Assembly (NCBI GenBank): GCA_011374975.1
Contig: DRNU01000138.1
Location: 1-42,738, forward strand
Source of the DNA: Gammaproteobacteria bacterium
Lineage (GTDB): Bacteria > Pseudomonadota > Gammaproteobacteria > DSM-19610
Direction of reading: 5' to 3'
DNA: 42,738 bases
A model generated the notes under the pieces. It was given only the letters and a program-made list of their open reading frames with translations. It was not told the DNA's origin and made no database searches. Shown piece by piece: positions 24,701-36,057 of this stretch (position 1 is the first letter of the stretch; each line of letters begins with the position of its first letter). The position numbers were made by a program, and so were the translations under genes.

Positions 24701-25603
24701 GCGGGCCTGCCAGTGCTCGTCTACGGCCTGCCAGCGGAACCGGCTGCCCAGGCTGTCCACGCTGAATGCCTGGGCATCCGGCGTGGCATTTTCCAGGTGC
24801 AGGTGGTGCAGGGTGAAGGCACCACTGCCCCATTCCGCGCGCAGGGCGCGCACACCCACCCACAGCTCAAGGTCGGCCGTACCGCTGACAATCAGCGGCG
24901 CACCCGGCAGCAGGTGGCGCAGGGCGTCGAGTTGCAGGGCTTCGGTATCGAGGTAGAGAGTACCCTTCCAGTTGCGCAGGTCCGAACCGCGCCCTTCGAG
25001 GTCAGCCGCAATTTTCAGACTGCGTCCCAGCGTATCGGGCAAGCCGGCCTGCAATGCAAGCTGGTGACGCCGGTTGTCATTCAACAGTTGCAGTGACAGG
25101 TCAGTGAAACGCTGCGGGGCTTCGAACAGGCCGGGGTCGGTCCAGTCCAGGCGCACTTCCTCGAGGCTGACACTTTCCTGCAGCAGCAACCAGTCGAGCC
25201 CTTTCGGCCACTGGCCCGCCCCGTGCAACACATCGGTTTCCAGGCTGAGTTCGATGCCGATCAAGCGGATACCGGCCGTAATCCATTGGTGCTGTGTAAT
25301 GGAATTAACGATATCCAGCGCGACATGAACTTCATCGACGCTCAGGCTGCCACCGGGAAAACGCGCGTCGCTGATTGTCACCTGCTTGAGTTTCAGTACC
25401 GGTGACAGGCCATGCCAGGCGGCATCCAGCGCACCGATCTGCACCGGTCGCTGCAACACCTTTTGCGCCACCGCCTCGATCTGTACCCGGTACTCGGACA
25501 TGCCCGGCAACAACAGGCGCGCGGCACTGAGCGTCACGGCCAGCGACACAATCACGATGGCAATGCCCCACCAGGCGAAACGGAAAATGCGCCGCGTAAC
25601 CAC
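21788..25603 (-). CDS. yhdP: AsmA-like envelope protein YhdP
   Basis: Very large inner-membrane-anchored periplasmic protein of 1271 residues, the YhdP family length. In E. coli YhdP, with TamB and YdbH, forms a beta-groove bridge that carries phospholipids to the outer membrane. An N-terminal anchor (RIFRFAWWGIAIVIVSLAVT, about 5-24) is followed by YRVQIEAVAQKVLQRPVQIG and LKLKQVTISD, typical of the AsmA-like start. The middle is a long series of beta-strands. The C-terminal part has the DUF3971/AsmA region (GKLLSLFSLNSLQRRLTLDF). The final acidic tail NDDGAQVDDAEDESEP is unusual. GTG start at 25603. Follows rng, as in other Gammaproteobacteria. Confidence 0.95.
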   Translation of the reverse strand: MVTRRIFRFAWWGIAIVIVSLAVTLSAARLLLPGMSEYRVQIEAVAQKVLQRPVQIGALDAAWHGLSPVLKLKQVTISDARFPGGSLSVDEVHVALDIVNSITQHQWITAGIRLIGIELSLETDVLHGAGQWPKGLDWLLLQESVSLEEVRLDWTDPGLFEAPQRFTDLSLQLLNDNRRHQLALQAGLPDTLGRSLKIAADLEGRGSDLRNWKGTLYLDTEALQLDALRHLLPGAPLIVSGTADLELWVGVRALRAEWGSGAFTLHHLHLENATPDAQAFSVDSLGSRFRWQAVDEHWQARLFGLELQREDAVVWPATDVQMTIDTGSALTVSGGVTLVVLEEVQAMLPLFPWVDIDAMAMVDRLQPHGLLRHAEFDFRLAEGAAPAFSARATIENLQVAANGGLPGVTGLSGQIEGNLQSGYLRLESSRAALSMPKVFSDTLDVARLDGVVHWERYADMFRIESQRLHLESGPLSLETRWQLDWPYAQSAPWLDMQVALDEFPLTDVAHYLPENVMPPKAVKWLKQAFRKGTVSDARMLLQGRLNQMPFDHGEGRFEARFNFRDTLLDYHPAWGRIDELDGSALFTGRSMEITGARGRIQDSPVKRVVARIADLKHPLLEIRGTAGGTLAGMLEYTATSPLGKQFGAIVRSVDSTGEANLHLELDIPLKPGLGKVRVDGDVVLDGNDLVPRSGAIGLNDIHGTLHFTGHGMSADGVQARVLGQPVQVAVYRQGKEGSSQTLVDINGRLKLVKYLHDKKSMLAPYLRGSTQWGALLRINNQQNPGSHAVELELSSDLQGVAADLPAPFAKTADEKRALKVSWVPGEEARYPFDIHYAGSADMRLLLAGNGRDLRKAHVQLGGGVLQLPEQDEIHVSGRVAELDLGRWIALFSAGAGKGGKVPPLSVDLAAENFYLAGMRVRNIQAQSKLPDPWYFHVQGEGASGWVRWIFADKGVPARVKANLEHLIVDSRAADAPDQDASPVRPQSLPEMNLNIADLRWGQRDLGKISLIAKRIPQGLRFETLAMDSKAIVFNGYGAWLDTDDRQNTRFFATVNGGDLGELVKLLSTGKAVKGGALKGNLQLNWPGSPADFSLATLEADIRLSAKDGRLVSVDEGGAGKLLSLFSLNSLQRRLTLDFRDVFKEGFSFDKMEGHFVVMGGDAFTNNFTIEGSSATIEISGRTGLVARDYDQLVSVTPQVSSTLPLAGVIAGGPAVGAAVFLADKLVGDKFNRMTRVRYQVSGSWDDPVYTRLNNDNDDGAQVDDAEDESEP

Positions 25604-25671
25604 CGGCTACCCGCCCGCGTTCCGGCATGGAGAGGTATATTGCTGGCGACGGATCACGGGATAGCGGGACC

Positions 25672-27138
25672 TTACATCAACACGACGTCAAACTGTTCCT
25701 GGTTGTACAGGGCCTCCACCTGGAACTTTATCGGTTTGCCGATGAAGGCCTCGAGTTCCGCCAGGCTGGTGGATTCCTCGTCCAGCAGCATATCCACGAC
25801 TTCCTGCGCCGCCAGTACCAGCAGCTTCTGCACATCAAACTGGCGTGCCTCGCGCAGGATTTCACGGAAGATTTCGTAACACACGGTCTCGGCGGATTTC
25901 ACCGAGGCCCGCCCTCCACAGGTGGGGCAGGTCTCGCACAGGATGTGCTCCAGGCTTTCACGTGTGCGCTTGCGCGTCATCTGCACCAGGCCCAGGCTGG
26001 AAATTTCACTGATGTGGCAGTTGGCATGGTCGCGCTCGATGTGTTTCTCCAGCGCACGCAGCACCTGGCGCTTGTGTTCCTCGGTCTGCATGTCGATGAA
26101 GTCGACAATGATAATACCGCCCAGGTTGCGCAACCGCAGCTGGCGCACAATAGCCTGTGCCGCTTCCAGGTTGGTCTTGAAAATGGTTTCTTCGAGGTTA
26201 CGGTGCCCGACGTAGGCGCCGGTATTGACGTCGATGGTGGTCATCGCCTCGGTCTGGTCGATGACCAGGTGTCCGCCGGACTTGAGTTGTACCTTGCGGT
26301 CCAGCGCTTTCTGGATTTCATCGTCGACGCTGTACAGGTCGAAGATCGGGCGCTCGCCGGGGTAGTATTCCAGCTTGTCTGCAAGGTCCGGCGTAAAGCG
26401 CTGCACGAAGTCCTCGATCCGCTGGAAGGTCTCGCGCGAATCGATGCGCAGCTTCTCCACCTCGGCGTCGGAGATGTCACGCAACACGCGCAGCACCAGC
26501 GGCAGGTCCTCGTGTACCACCTCGCCCGGGGCAGCTGACCCGACCCGTTCCTGCACCGAAGCCCACAGGCGCTGCAGGAAGCGCAGGTCGTAGGCGATAG
26601 CCTCCTCGTTTACACCTTCCGCCGCAGTACGCAGGATAAAACCACCCACGCCCTCCTCGCCACGCGCCGCGAGGACGATATCACGCAGGCGCTGTCGCTC
26701 GGTCTCATCCTCGATGCGCTGCGATACGCCCACGTTACTGACCTCCGGCATGAATACCAGGTAACGCGAGGGGATGGTGATATGCGTGGTAAGGCGGGCG
26801 CCCTTGGTACCGAGCGGGTCCTTGATCACCTGCACCAGCACCGTCTGGCCCTCGCTCAGCAGGCGGGTAATATTGTCATCGCCGTTGTGCTCGGGCTTTT
26901 CTTCCTCGCCCGCCACGGAGATATCCGAGGCATGCAGGAAAGCTGCCCGTTCCAGCCCGATATCGATAAAAGCCGCCTGCATACCAGGCAGCACCCGGCT
27001 CACGACACCTTTATAGATGTTCCCCACCAGGCCGCGCCGCCGCGCGCGCTCGATGAAGACTTCCTGCAACATGCCATTCTCGACCAGCGCGACACGCGTT
27101 TCCTGCGGCGTCACGTTCACCAGTAATTCAACTGTCAT
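25672..27138 (-). CDS. rng: Ribonuclease G
   Basis: Endoribonuclease of the RNase E/G family, involved in 16S rRNA 5'-end maturation and mRNA decay. 488 residues, the RNase G size without the RNase E C-terminal scaffold. The N-terminal S1-like domain spans about 38-125 ([20 protein letters not shown]). The catalytic acids lie in [11 protein letters not shown] and in IIIVDFIDM, and the Zn-link is CETCPTCGG. Start ATG at 27138 overlaps the maf stop by ATGA. The C-terminus [12 protein letters not shown] is family-like. It is followed 68 bases later by yhdP. Confidence 0.97.
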   Translation of the reverse strand: MTVELLVNVTPQETRVALVENGMLQEVFIERARRRGLVGNIYKGVVSRVLPGMQAAFIDIGLERAAFLHASDISVAGEEEKPEHNGDDNITRLLSEGQTVLVQVIKDPLGTKGARLTTHITIPSRYLVFMPEVSNVGVSQRIEDETERQRLRDIVLAARGEEGVGGFILRTAAEGVNEEAIAYDLRFLQRLWASVQERVGSAAPGEVVHEDLPLVLRVLRDISDAEVEKLRIDSRETFQRIEDFVQRFTPDLADKLEYYPGERPIFDLYSVDDEIQKALDRKVQLKSGGHLVIDQTEAMTTIDVNTGAYVGHRNLEETIFKTNLEAAQAIVRQLRLRNLGGIIIVDFIDMQTEEHKRQVLRALEKHIERDHANCHISEISSLGLVQMTRKRTRESLEHILCETCPTCGGRASVKSAETVCYEIFREILREARQFDVQKLLVLAAQEVVDMLLDEESTSLAELEAFIGKPIKFQVEALYNQEQFDVVLM

Positions 27139-27722
27139 TTGAACTGATCCAATACCTGAATACCGAAATCCTGTAACAGCCGGGCTGTTTCGTACAGTGG
27201 CAACCCCATTACACCCGAGTAGCTGCCTTCCAGCCGTTCAATAAATACTGCGCCGAGCCCCTGTATTGCATAGGCACCGGCCTTGTCGCGTGGCTCACCG
27301 CTGCGCCAGTAGGCGTCGATCTCATCGTCGCCGAGGCGGCGGAACCAGACACGGCTGTCGCTGACATGGACCGCCTCGCGCCCGGCAACCAGCGCAACCG
27401 CGCTCAGCACCCGGTGTTCGCGCCCTGATAACTGCCCAAGCAGTTCACGCGCATGTTGCGCATCGCGCGGTTTGCCGAGTGGCCGGCCGTCGACCACCAC
27501 TGCCGTATCGGCACCCAGCACCGGTGCTTCATCATTACCTAATTGCGCATGGACCGCACGCGCTTTTTCCAGCGCCAGGCGCGTCACATAAGCCTCCGCA
27601 GCCTCATTATCCCACGGCGTTTCGTCGATTTCCGTGACCTGCTGACGGAAGCTGACACCGATCTGGCGCAAAAGCGCCTGACGGCGTGGCGAAGCGGAAG
27701 CCAGGATGATCTGCTCGCTCAT
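27135..27722 (-). CDS. maf: Maf family nucleoside triphosphate pyrophosphatase (YhdE type)
   Basis: Hydrolyses non-canonical or excess nucleotides; the YhdE subfamily prefers dTTP and UTP. 195 residues. Visible features: N-terminal [18 protein letters not shown], the catalytic Asp region [18 protein letters not shown], and [20 protein letters not shown] with [10 protein letters not shown]. Two-base gap from rlmH and ATGA overlap with rng. The lack of the YceF-type sequence and the neighbours rng and rlmH both favour the YhdE type. Confidence 0.95.
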   Translation of the reverse strand: MSEQIILASASPRRQALLRQIGVSFRQQVTEIDETPWDNEAAEAYVTRLALEKARAVHAQLGNDEAPVLGADTAVVVDGRPLGKPRDAQHARELLGQLSGREHRVLSAVALVAGREAVHVSDSRVWFRRLGDDEIDAYWRSGEPRDKAGAYAIQGLGAVFIERLEGSYSGVMGLPLYETARLLQDFGIQVLDQFK

Positions 27723-27724
27723 GT

Positions 27725-28195
27725 TCAGGACCGGTGGTAGGGGTGGTTATTGAGTATCGTCCAGGCACGGTACAGCTGCTCGGCGAGCAATACCCGCACC
27801 AGCGGGTGCGGCAGCGTCAGGGTGGAGAGCGACCAGCGCTGTTCGGCACGTTCCAGGCAGGCCGGCGCCAGGCCGTCCGGCCCGCCGACCAGCAGACTCA
27901 CGTTGCGGCCGTCCTGCAGCCAGCCCTGCAACTGCCCGGCCAGCTGTTCAGTCGACCAGGCACGCCCTTTGACATCCAGCGCGACGGCCAGTTGCCGCGG
28001 TGCGACAGCAGCGAGCATGTGCTTGCCCTCCTCGTCAACGGCGCGCGCCACGGGCGTGGCCCGGGCACGCCGGGCAAGCGGTATTTCAGTGAGTTTCAGG
28101 GCACACTCGCGCGGCAGGCGCCGGGCATATTCCTGGTACCCCTCGTTGACCCAGGCCGGCATGCGGGTGCCGACAGCGACCAGGTTGATCTGCAT
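27725..28195 (-). CDS. rlmH: 23S rRNA (pseudouridine1915-N3)-methyltransferase
   Basis: Methylates pseudouridine 1915 in helix 69 of 23S rRNA, using S-adenosylmethionine; a SPOUT-fold enzyme that acts as a dimer on the 70S ribosome. 156 residues, the family length. Visible: [52 protein letters not shown], the SAM-binding [11 protein letters not shown], and the C-terminal [18 protein letters not shown] at 28195 is chosen; an open frame continues upstream but overlaps rsfS. It follows rsfS by seven bases, the classical pairing. Confidence 0.97.
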   Translation of the reverse strand: MQINLVAVGTRMPAWVNEGYQEYARRLPRECALKLTEIPLARRARATPVARAVDEEGKHMLAAVAPRQLAVALDVKGRAWSTEQLAGQLQGWLQDGRNVSLLVGGPDGLAPACLERAEQRWSLSTLTLPHPLVRVLLAEQLYRAWTILNNHPYHRS

Positions 28196-28202
28196 CGCCG
28201 GC

Positions 28203-28556
28203 CTACCTCTGCTCGCTTTTCTCCCGTTTTTCCTCGGTGTAGGACCAGAGTTTTTCCAGCGCGTAGAATTCACGGGTACGCGGCTGCATGACATGCACCA
28301 CCACATCGCCAAGATCGACCAGCACCCATTCGCCTTCGCTTTCACCCTCTACACCCAGTGGCGCCACACCCGCTTCCTTGCAGGCCATGACCACCGCACC
28401 GGCCAGTGATTTAACATGCCGGTCCGAGGTACCGCTGGCGATGAGCATGACATCGGTCACCGAGGTCATATCGCGCACATCGAACTCGACGATGTCGACG
28501 CCTTTCAAATCTTCCAGCGCCTGTCGCGCCGTTTGTTTCAGTTGTTCAGTCTGCAT
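28203..28556 (-). CDS. rsfS: Ribosomal silencing factor RsfS
   Basis: Binds ribosomal protein L14 and stops 50S and 30S from joining when nutrients are short. 117 residues with family stretches [56 protein letters not shown] and ALEKLW. ATG at 28556 overlaps the end of nadD by 11 bases. Confidence 0.97.
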   Translation of the reverse strand: MQTEQLKQTARQALEDLKGVDIVEFDVRDMTSVTDVMLIASGTSDRHVKSLAGAVVMACKEAGVAPLGVEGESEGEWVLVDLGDVVVHVMQPRTREFYALEKLWSYTEEKREKSEQR

Positions 28557-29175
28557 ACCAGTTCTCTTGCCTGATGTGATCCAGTACGGTCTCCGGTAAT
28601 AAATAACGCGGGCTGTTGCCCTGCGCCAGCAGTTCCCGGATCCGCGTCGATGAAATGGCCATCTGTGTCACGCCGACCCCGAGCACACAGCCGGCCGGCC
28701 GTTCGTGTAGCTGTTCGACGCCTGTCACGCGCGCGGCGTCCACCCGCTGCGCCAGTTCGCCCTGCTGTGGCCAGACGCCCCCCGGACGCTGCATAACCAC
28801 CAGGTGACACAGGTCCAGCAGTTCCTGCCAGCGGTGCCAGGTATCCAGTCCTGCCAGGGCATCCATGCCCAGTGCCAGGCACAGGGCCTCGTCACCGGAT
28901 TCCCCGCGCAGTGCTTCGAGGGTGTCTATCATATAGGACGGTCCCGCCCGCTGCAGTTCACGTTCGTCTATTGCCAGCGCCGGTTCGTCCCGTACGGCCA
29001 GCTGTAACAGCGCCAGGCGCTGCCCGGCGTCCAGTCGTGGCGCAGCGCGGTGCGGCGGCAAGCGGCAGGGCAACAGGTGAACACGGGGGATACCCAGCGC
29101 CTGTTGCACATCCAGCGCGGGTCGCAAATGGCCAAAATGGACGGGATCGAAAGTGCCGCCGAGGAGACAGATCAT
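28546..29175 (-). CDS. nadD: Nicotinate-nucleotide adenylyltransferase
   Basis: Joins nicotinate mononucleotide and ATP to deamido-NAD in NAD synthesis. 209 residues of the nucleotidyltransferase fold: [13 protein letters not shown] near 6-18 holds the (T/H)xGH-type motif, and [15 protein letters not shown] near 170-184 is the ISSTxxR motif. ATG at 29175 lies immediately after the proA stop codon, and the 3' end overlaps rsfS. The order proA-nadD-rsfS-rlmH is common in this class. Confidence 0.97.
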   Translation of the reverse strand: MICLLGGTFDPVHFGHLRPALDVQQALGIPRVHLLPCRLPPHRAAPRLDAGQRLALLQLAVRDEPALAIDERELQRAGPSYMIDTLEALRGESGDEALCLALGMDALAGLDTWHRWQELLDLCHLVVMQRPGGVWPQQGELAQRVDAARVTGVEQLHERPAGCVLGVGVTQMAISSTRIRELLAQGNSPRYLLPETVLDHIRQENWYAD

Positions 29176-30459
29176 CTACTCTCTGATATGCCCGTCGCCG
29201 AGCACCACGAACTTCAGCGAGGTCAGGCCTTCCAGGCCGACCGGCCCGCGTGCGTGCAGCTTGTCGGTACTGATACCGATCTCTGCGCCGAGGCCGTATT
29301 CAAAGCCGTCGGCGAAACGCGACGAGGCATTGACCATCACCGAGCTGGAGTCGACTTCGCGCAGGAAGCGACGGGCGCGGGTGAGGTTTTCTGTAATGAT
29401 AACGTCGGTGTGCTGTGAACCGTGCCGGTCGATGTGATCCATGGCGGCATCCATGTCGGCAACCACCCGGATCGACAGGATGGGCGCGAGGTATTCCTCG
29501 TCCCAGTCAGCCTCGGTTGCCTCGTTTACACCGTCGAGCAGGGCGCGGGTCTTTTCGCAACCGCGCAGTTCCACGCCTGCCTCCCGGTACATAGCACCCA
29601 GCACCGGTAACACACGCGCCGCGATGCCCTCGGCGACCAGCAGGGTTTCCATGGTATTGCAGGTGCCGTAGCGCTGGGTCTTGGCGTTAAATGCCACCTT
29701 CACGGCCTTGTCCAGGTCGGCCTGGTCGTCGATATAGGTATGACAGACGCCGTGCAGGTGCTTGATGACAGGAATACGTGACTCGGCCATTACTCGTTCG
29801 ATGAGGCCCTTGCCCCCGCGTGGCACGATAACGTCGACAGAATCTTCCAGCCGCAACAGCTCACCGACCGCCGCCCGGTCGGTGGTGGCAACCACCTGTA
29901 CCGCCGTCGCGGGCAGGCCGGCCTGTTGCAGGCCCTGTTCGATGCAGCGCGCCACGGCCTGGTTGGAATGCAAGGCTTCCGAACCGCCGCGCAGGATGCA
30001 GGCATTACCCGACTTCAGGCACAACGCCGCCGCATCGGCGGTTACGTTGGGACGCGATTCATAGATGATGCCGATCACACCCAGCGGCACGCGCATGCGC
30101 CCGACCTGGATACCGGACGGCCGGTAGTCGAGATCACTGATGGCGCCCACCGGGTCGGCCAGTGCGGCGATCTGGTGCAGGCCCTCGGCCATGCTATCGA
30201 TACGCGCATCGGTCAGTTCAAGGCGGTCCAGCAGTGCGGCATCCAGACCGTGCTGGCGGCCGGCTTCAAGGTCCTTGCGGTTTTCACTGCGCAGCTGTTC
30301 CCGGTTGGCCAGAATAGTATCGGCAATCGCAAGCAACGCGGCATTTTTGGCCCCGCTCTCCGCCCGGCTCATGAGCCGTGCTGCCGCGCGCGCCTGCCGA
30401 CCCAGCTCCTGCATGTAGGCGGGTACATCGAAATCCATGGATTCTGCTGATTTACTCAT
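29176..30459 (-). CDS. proA: Gamma-glutamyl phosphate reductase
   Basis: NADPH-dependent reduction of gamma-glutamyl phosphate to the semialdehyde, the second step of proline synthesis. 427 residues, an aldehyde-dehydrogenase-fold enzyme. The catalytic Cys is in [14 protein letters not shown]. Other family stretches are [42 protein letters not shown] and [23 protein letters not shown] at 30459 ([17 protein letters not shown]) is chosen; the frame remains open upstream across the holA end but without similarity to the family. The proB partner is not in the window. Confidence 0.96.
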   Translation of the reverse strand: MSKSAESMDFDVPAYMQELGRQARAAARLMSRAESGAKNAALLAIADTILANREQLRSENRKDLEAGRQHGLDAALLDRLELTDARIDSMAEGLHQIAALADPVGAISDLDYRPSGIQVGRMRVPLGVIGIIYESRPNVTADAAALCLKSGNACILRGGSEALHSNQAVARCIEQGLQQAGLPATAVQVVATTDRAAVGELLRLEDSVDVIVPRGGKGLIERVMAESRIPVIKHLHGVCHTYIDDQADLDKAVKVAFNAKTQRYGTCNTMETLLVAEGIAARVLPVLGAMYREAGVELRGCEKTRALLDGVNEATEADWDEEYLAPILSIRVVADMDAAMDHIDRHGSQHTDVIITENLTRARRFLREVDSSSVMVNASSRFADGFEYGLGAEIGISTDKLHARGPVGLEGLTSLKFVVLGDGHIRE

Positions 30460-30491
30460 GACACAAAACGCATTCCAGTGAAGACCAAAAT

Positions 30492-31520
30492 TCAGGCGGA
30501 AACCGGCAAGGTTGCCACACCGGCCAGCCGCAGCGTCAATTGTAACAGCTCGTCCCAGGCACTGCCTGCCGCGCGGCCCTTGGCGACCCGATCGATGTGC
30601 GCGCAATGCTGCATCAGCGACCACCACTGGCGCCCGCGAATACGCTGTAATACGCCGCTGATCAGGGGTTTGCGCTTATCCCACACATGCCATGAGGCCA
30701 TAACCTGCGCCATACCGGCACCGCCATGCAGCTCGCGCGCCATGCCTGCCAGACTGCGGATTTCACGGTTCAGCGCCCACAATACCAGCACCGGCTCGAC
30801 ACCTTCACCGCGCAACCCGGCGAGTATGCGCTGGGCATGCAGCGCGTCACCGCCCAGTGCAGCATCCACCAGCCCGAAAACGTCATAGCGCGCACTGTCG
30901 GTAACCAGTTCGGTGACGCGCTCCAGGTCCAGCGGCCCCGGCCCGTTGAGCAGATAGAGTTTTTCGATCTCCTGGTCTGCAGCCAGCAGGTTACCCTCCA
31001 CGCGCTCGGCGATCAGGCGTAAGGCATCGCGGTCCGGCTGCATCTTGTGCACACGCATGCGCTGCTCGATCCACGCCGGCAGCCGGTTAATATCGACCGG
31101 CCAGACGGTCACCGAGACACCTGCCTTGTCCAGCGCCTGTACCCACTTGCTGCGCCGCGCCGCCGTCTCCAGCTTGCCGGAAACGATAAGTAACACCGTG
31201 TCTTCAGGCGGTCGTTCGGCGTACTCGCGCAGGATCCGGGTCCCCTCCCGGCCGGGCTTGCCGGTCGGCAGGCGCAGCTCCAGGAGACGTTGCTCGGAAA
31301 ACAGCGACAGGCTGTCGCCGGCCGCCAGCAGGCTGTCCCAGTCGAAACCCGGCTCGACGCTGAATACCTGTCGCTCACTGAACCCCTGTGTACGCGCGGC
31401 ATTGCGAACCGCATCGGCGCATTCGTTCACGATCAGGGTTTCGTCACCGTGGATGAAATACACCGGCGCCAGCGTGCCGGCCAGCTGTTTTGCCAGTTGT
31501 TCGGGACGCAGCTGGGTCAC
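30492..31520 (-). CDS. holA: DNA polymerase III delta subunit
   Basis: Clamp-loader subunit that opens the beta sliding clamp. 342 residues, the HolA length. Visible: [21 protein letters not shown] at the N-terminus, [12 protein letters not shown], an [21 protein letters not shown] stretch around 165-185 and [18 protein letters not shown] around 210-227. These are typical of the family's second and third domains. It begins with GTG at 31520 in a GTGA overlap with the lptE stop, the conserved lptE-holA pairing. Confidence 0.95.
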   Translation of the reverse strand: MTQLRPEQLAKQLAGTLAPVYFIHGDETLIVNECADAVRNAARTQGFSERQVFSVEPGFDWDSLLAAGDSLSLFSEQRLLELRLPTGKPGREGTRILREYAERPPEDTVLLIVSGKLETAARRSKWVQALDKAGVSVTVWPVDINRLPAWIEQRMRVHKMQPDRDALRLIAERVEGNLLAADQEIEKLYLLNGPGPLDLERVTELVTDSARYDVFGLVDAALGGDALHAQRILAGLRGEGVEPVLVLWALNREIRSLAGMARELHGGAGMAQVMASWHVWDKRKPLISGVLQRIRGRQWWSLMQHCAHIDRVAKGRAAGSAWDELLQLTLRLAGVATLPVSA

Positions 31521-32017
31521 TGTTTGCGCAACCCGGCGCCGATGCGGGTAATGATCTGGCGCGCCAGGCTGGCACGCATCTGCACATGCAGTTGCTCGGA
31601 TTCCGACACCTTGCCCAGCAGTTCAGTTTCGTCAAACACGAGGTCGCGCACCATGCGCAGTGACTGCGGCTGCAACAACACTTTGCCCCCGGGGTCGGTC
31701 AGCACAAAGGTCACCTGTTCCAGCAGTTCATACTCGGTGGCCTTGCCGGTACTGCCCACGGACAGGATGCGGTTCTGGGAATTCTCGTGGGTGATTTTCA
31801 GGATCGCCGTGGCCTGTTCGCTGTTTTCCACAATGCGCGCGCCGGCCGCCTCCAGTTCTACACGCAGTGCACGCGCCATGCCGGTGTAGGGATTATTCGA
31901 CTCCAGGAAGGTCTCCTGCAGCACCGGTGGCAAATCGACATCGCCACGCAACTTGAAACCACAGGCCGACAACATCACCAGCAGTAATGGCACGACAAGG
32001 TAACGGTAGTGTTTCAT
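31517..32017 (-). CDS. lptE: LPS-assembly lipoprotein LptE
   Basis: Outer-membrane lipoprotein that plugs the LptD barrel and helps insert LPS into the outer leaflet. 166 residues. Signal peptide MKHYRYLVVPLLLVMLSAC with lipobox LSAC and the lipidated Cys19, then GFKLRGDVDLPPVLQ, the typical opening of the mature protein. The sequence conservation beyond this is low, so the identification also rests on position between leuS and holA. It complements the lptCAB genes on the other strand of this window. 18 bases downstream of leuS. Confidence 0.94.
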   Translation of the reverse strand: MKHYRYLVVPLLLVMLSACGFKLRGDVDLPPVLQETFLESNNPYTGMARALRVELEAAGARIVENSEQATAILKITHENSQNRILSVGSTGKATEYELLEQVTFVLTDPGGKVLLQPQSLRMVRDLVFDETELLGKVSESEQLHVQMRASLARQIITRIGAGLRKQ

Positions 32018-32035
32018 CTATAGTCCTTTCCGGTC

Positions 32036-34489
<2,454 letters not shown>

Positions 34490-34519
34490 TTACTGCCCGT
34501 TTTATGCGATAAAGCGGGG

Positions 34520-34549
34520 AGAATACCGTACCGCGCCGCGGGCGGCCAA
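34520..34549 (-). promoter_or_regulatory. Candidate promoter of the leuS transcription unit
   Basis: On the minus strand, -35 TTGGCC (34544-34549) and -10 TATTCT (34520-34525) with an 18-base spacer. The predicted start is about 25-30 bases upstream of the leuS start codon. Both boxes match four or five of six consensus bases. Confidence 0.4.
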
Positions 34550-34609
34550 TACACAGCCGCGCCGGAAACCTCTAAACTGGGGGAAACCCCGGTCATCACG
34601 GAGACATTC

Positions 34610-35125
34610 ATGAACAACCCCGCCACAGACAAACTGGTAGAGGCCTACAACCGCATGATGGAGCGCGTGCGCCATGCGCTTGAGGAAGCCGAGGCGAAGG
34701 CGCTGCCCGGCATCCGCCACAGCATCGAAAAAGCCCGTGAAACCGCGGTGGAGCTGGAAGAACTGAGCCATGACGAGGCGGAAAAGGTCGCCTATTACCT
34801 GAAACGCGATATGCAGGACGCCGGCCGCCACCTGGCGGAGACCAGTCATGAACTCGGCGACTGGCTGCGTTTCGACATCGACCGTATCGAGGACAGCCTG
34901 CTGGAGATTTTCAGCCGGGTCGCCGACCGCACCAAGGTTGAATGGGTGGAACTGCAGCGCGAACTGGAAAAAGACCCGCCCTTCCACACGGGAGAAATCA
35001 CCGGGCCGGGCACACTCTATTGCGGGGCCTGCAACGAGGCCCTGCATTTTCACCACACCGCGCGAATTCCTCCCTGTCCGAAGTGTCATGGCACCACATT
35101 CAGGCGCTGGCCGGTGGAAGAATAA
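34610..35125 (+). CDS. Zinc ribbon-containing protein (YbeL-like, DUF1451)
   Basis: 171 residues, cytoplasmic. The N-terminal two thirds are charged and helical (KLVEAYNRMMERVRHALEEA onward), probably a coiled coil. The C-terminus is a zinc ribbon, LYCGACNEAL followed by PPCPKCHGTTFRR, with four cysteines. Matches the YbeL family, whose gene is the divergent neighbour of leuS in E. coli as well; function unknown. ATG at 34610 with GGAG seven bases upstream. The open frame extends farther upstream but over the leuS promoter. It converges with the next minus-strand gene at six bases distance. Confidence 0.9.
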   Translation: MNNPATDKLVEAYNRMMERVRHALEEAEAKALPGIRHSIEKARETAVELEELSHDEAEKVAYYLKRDMQDAGRHLAETSHELGDWLRFDIDRIEDSLLEIFSRVADRTKVEWVELQRELEKDPPFHTGEITGPGTLYCGACNEALHFHHTARIPPCPKCHGTTFRRWPVEE

Positions 35126-35131
35126 CCGGTT

Positions 35132-35971
35132 TTAACGCCCGGCGGCTGAAAAATCCAGCGTCAGACGCTGCCCGGTCAGTGTGATCAGGTGACGCACAAA
35201 CAGCATCAGCAGCAATGAAATGGCCAGCATCTCCAGGAACTCTTCCAGTGACTTGGCAAAATGCCGCACGGTGTATTTGCTCAGGTCATACGCCCCGCGA
35301 ATCCATACCTGCACATTCCAGGCATGGCTATCGTCCAGTCCCTCGATAAAATCCAGGCCCACTGCCAACGCCATACAGCCTGCTGCCGTGAACAGCAGCA
35401 GGCGTTCCCCGCGCGTATGGAACTCGCGCCACAGGAAAAACAGCATGAACAGGCCCGCAGCCGCCAATAGCGGCAACGCTGCCAGGTGCCAGTCGTAACT
35501 GGGGAACAACGCCTGCACACGTCCCAGCAGGCTATCCTGTGCAATGGAACCGCCCTCTTCGGTCGCCACAGAAAACATCGATCCCAGCCGCTCGTGGATT
35601 TTTGCGCCGTCGTCGGCAGCCATGTAGGTGAAAAAAACGGCCAGGAAACCCCAGCCCGCGATACGTCCGCGGCCGGCGTCATAACTGCGTTGCACCAGGA
35701 ATATCAGCCACAGCACCAGGCCGGCAACAAAGGTCTGGGTCACCATGAACCAGGTGGCAAGGCCATCCTCGCGGGTGATATTGAACAGACGCTGAATCTG
35801 CCCGTACTTGCTGTACTCGGCGTAATTCACCACGGCATCGAGCAGCACAAAAAGGATTTCCGCCGTCAGGCAGAACAGGAAGATACGCAGCGGCAAACGC
35901 TGCCCGTTAATGTCGATACGGGCGCCGGAGGTACCGCCCGGGGTTACGGCTGTCTTGTCATTATTGTTCAT
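35132..35971 (-). CDS. Multi-pass membrane protein, function unknown
   Basis: 279 residues with about six membrane segments, near 30-50, 73-93, 103-121, 162-181, 190-207 and 246-265. Charged residues cluster at membrane edges in AADDGAKIHERLG (118-130), DFIEGLDDSHAW (207-218) and RHFAKSLEEFLEM (236-248). These could form a metal- or substrate-binding site, a pattern I note without assigning activity. I do not recognise a family. ATG at 35971 has AAAGGAG six bases upstream and TATATT farther up as a possible -10 box. It follows the DUF4382-like lipoprotein in the same direction but is separated by a stem-loop. Confidence 0.8.
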   Translation of the reverse strand: MNNNDKTAVTPGGTSGARIDINGQRLPLRIFLFCLTAEILFVLLDAVVNYAEYSKYGQIQRLFNITREDGLATWFMVTQTFVAGLVLWLIFLVQRSYDAGRGRIAGWGFLAVFFTYMAADDGAKIHERLGSMFSVATEEGGSIAQDSLLGRVQALFPSYDWHLAALPLLAAAGLFMLFFLWREFHTRGERLLLFTAAGCMALAVGLDFIEGLDDSHAWNVQVWIRGAYDLSKYTVRHFAKSLEEFLEMLAISLLLMLFVRHLITLTGQRLTLDFSAAGR

Positions 35972-36000
35972 GACCGGCTCCTTTGCGGAACCAATATAGC

Positions 36001-36037
36001 ATAACGCCCGGACACCGAAACGGCGACCGGGCGTTAT
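36001..36037 (-). terminator. Stem-loop after the DUF4382-like lipoprotein gene
   Basis: ATAACGCCCGG (36001-36011) and CCGGGCGTTAT (36027-36037), a perfect 11-base stem with an inner CCG/CGG pair in the loop. It lies 20 bases after the lipoprotein stop codon. There is no clear T-run, so termination is likely but not certain. Confidence 0.5.
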
Positions 36038-36057
36038 ACCGTGCTGTTACTCAGCGA

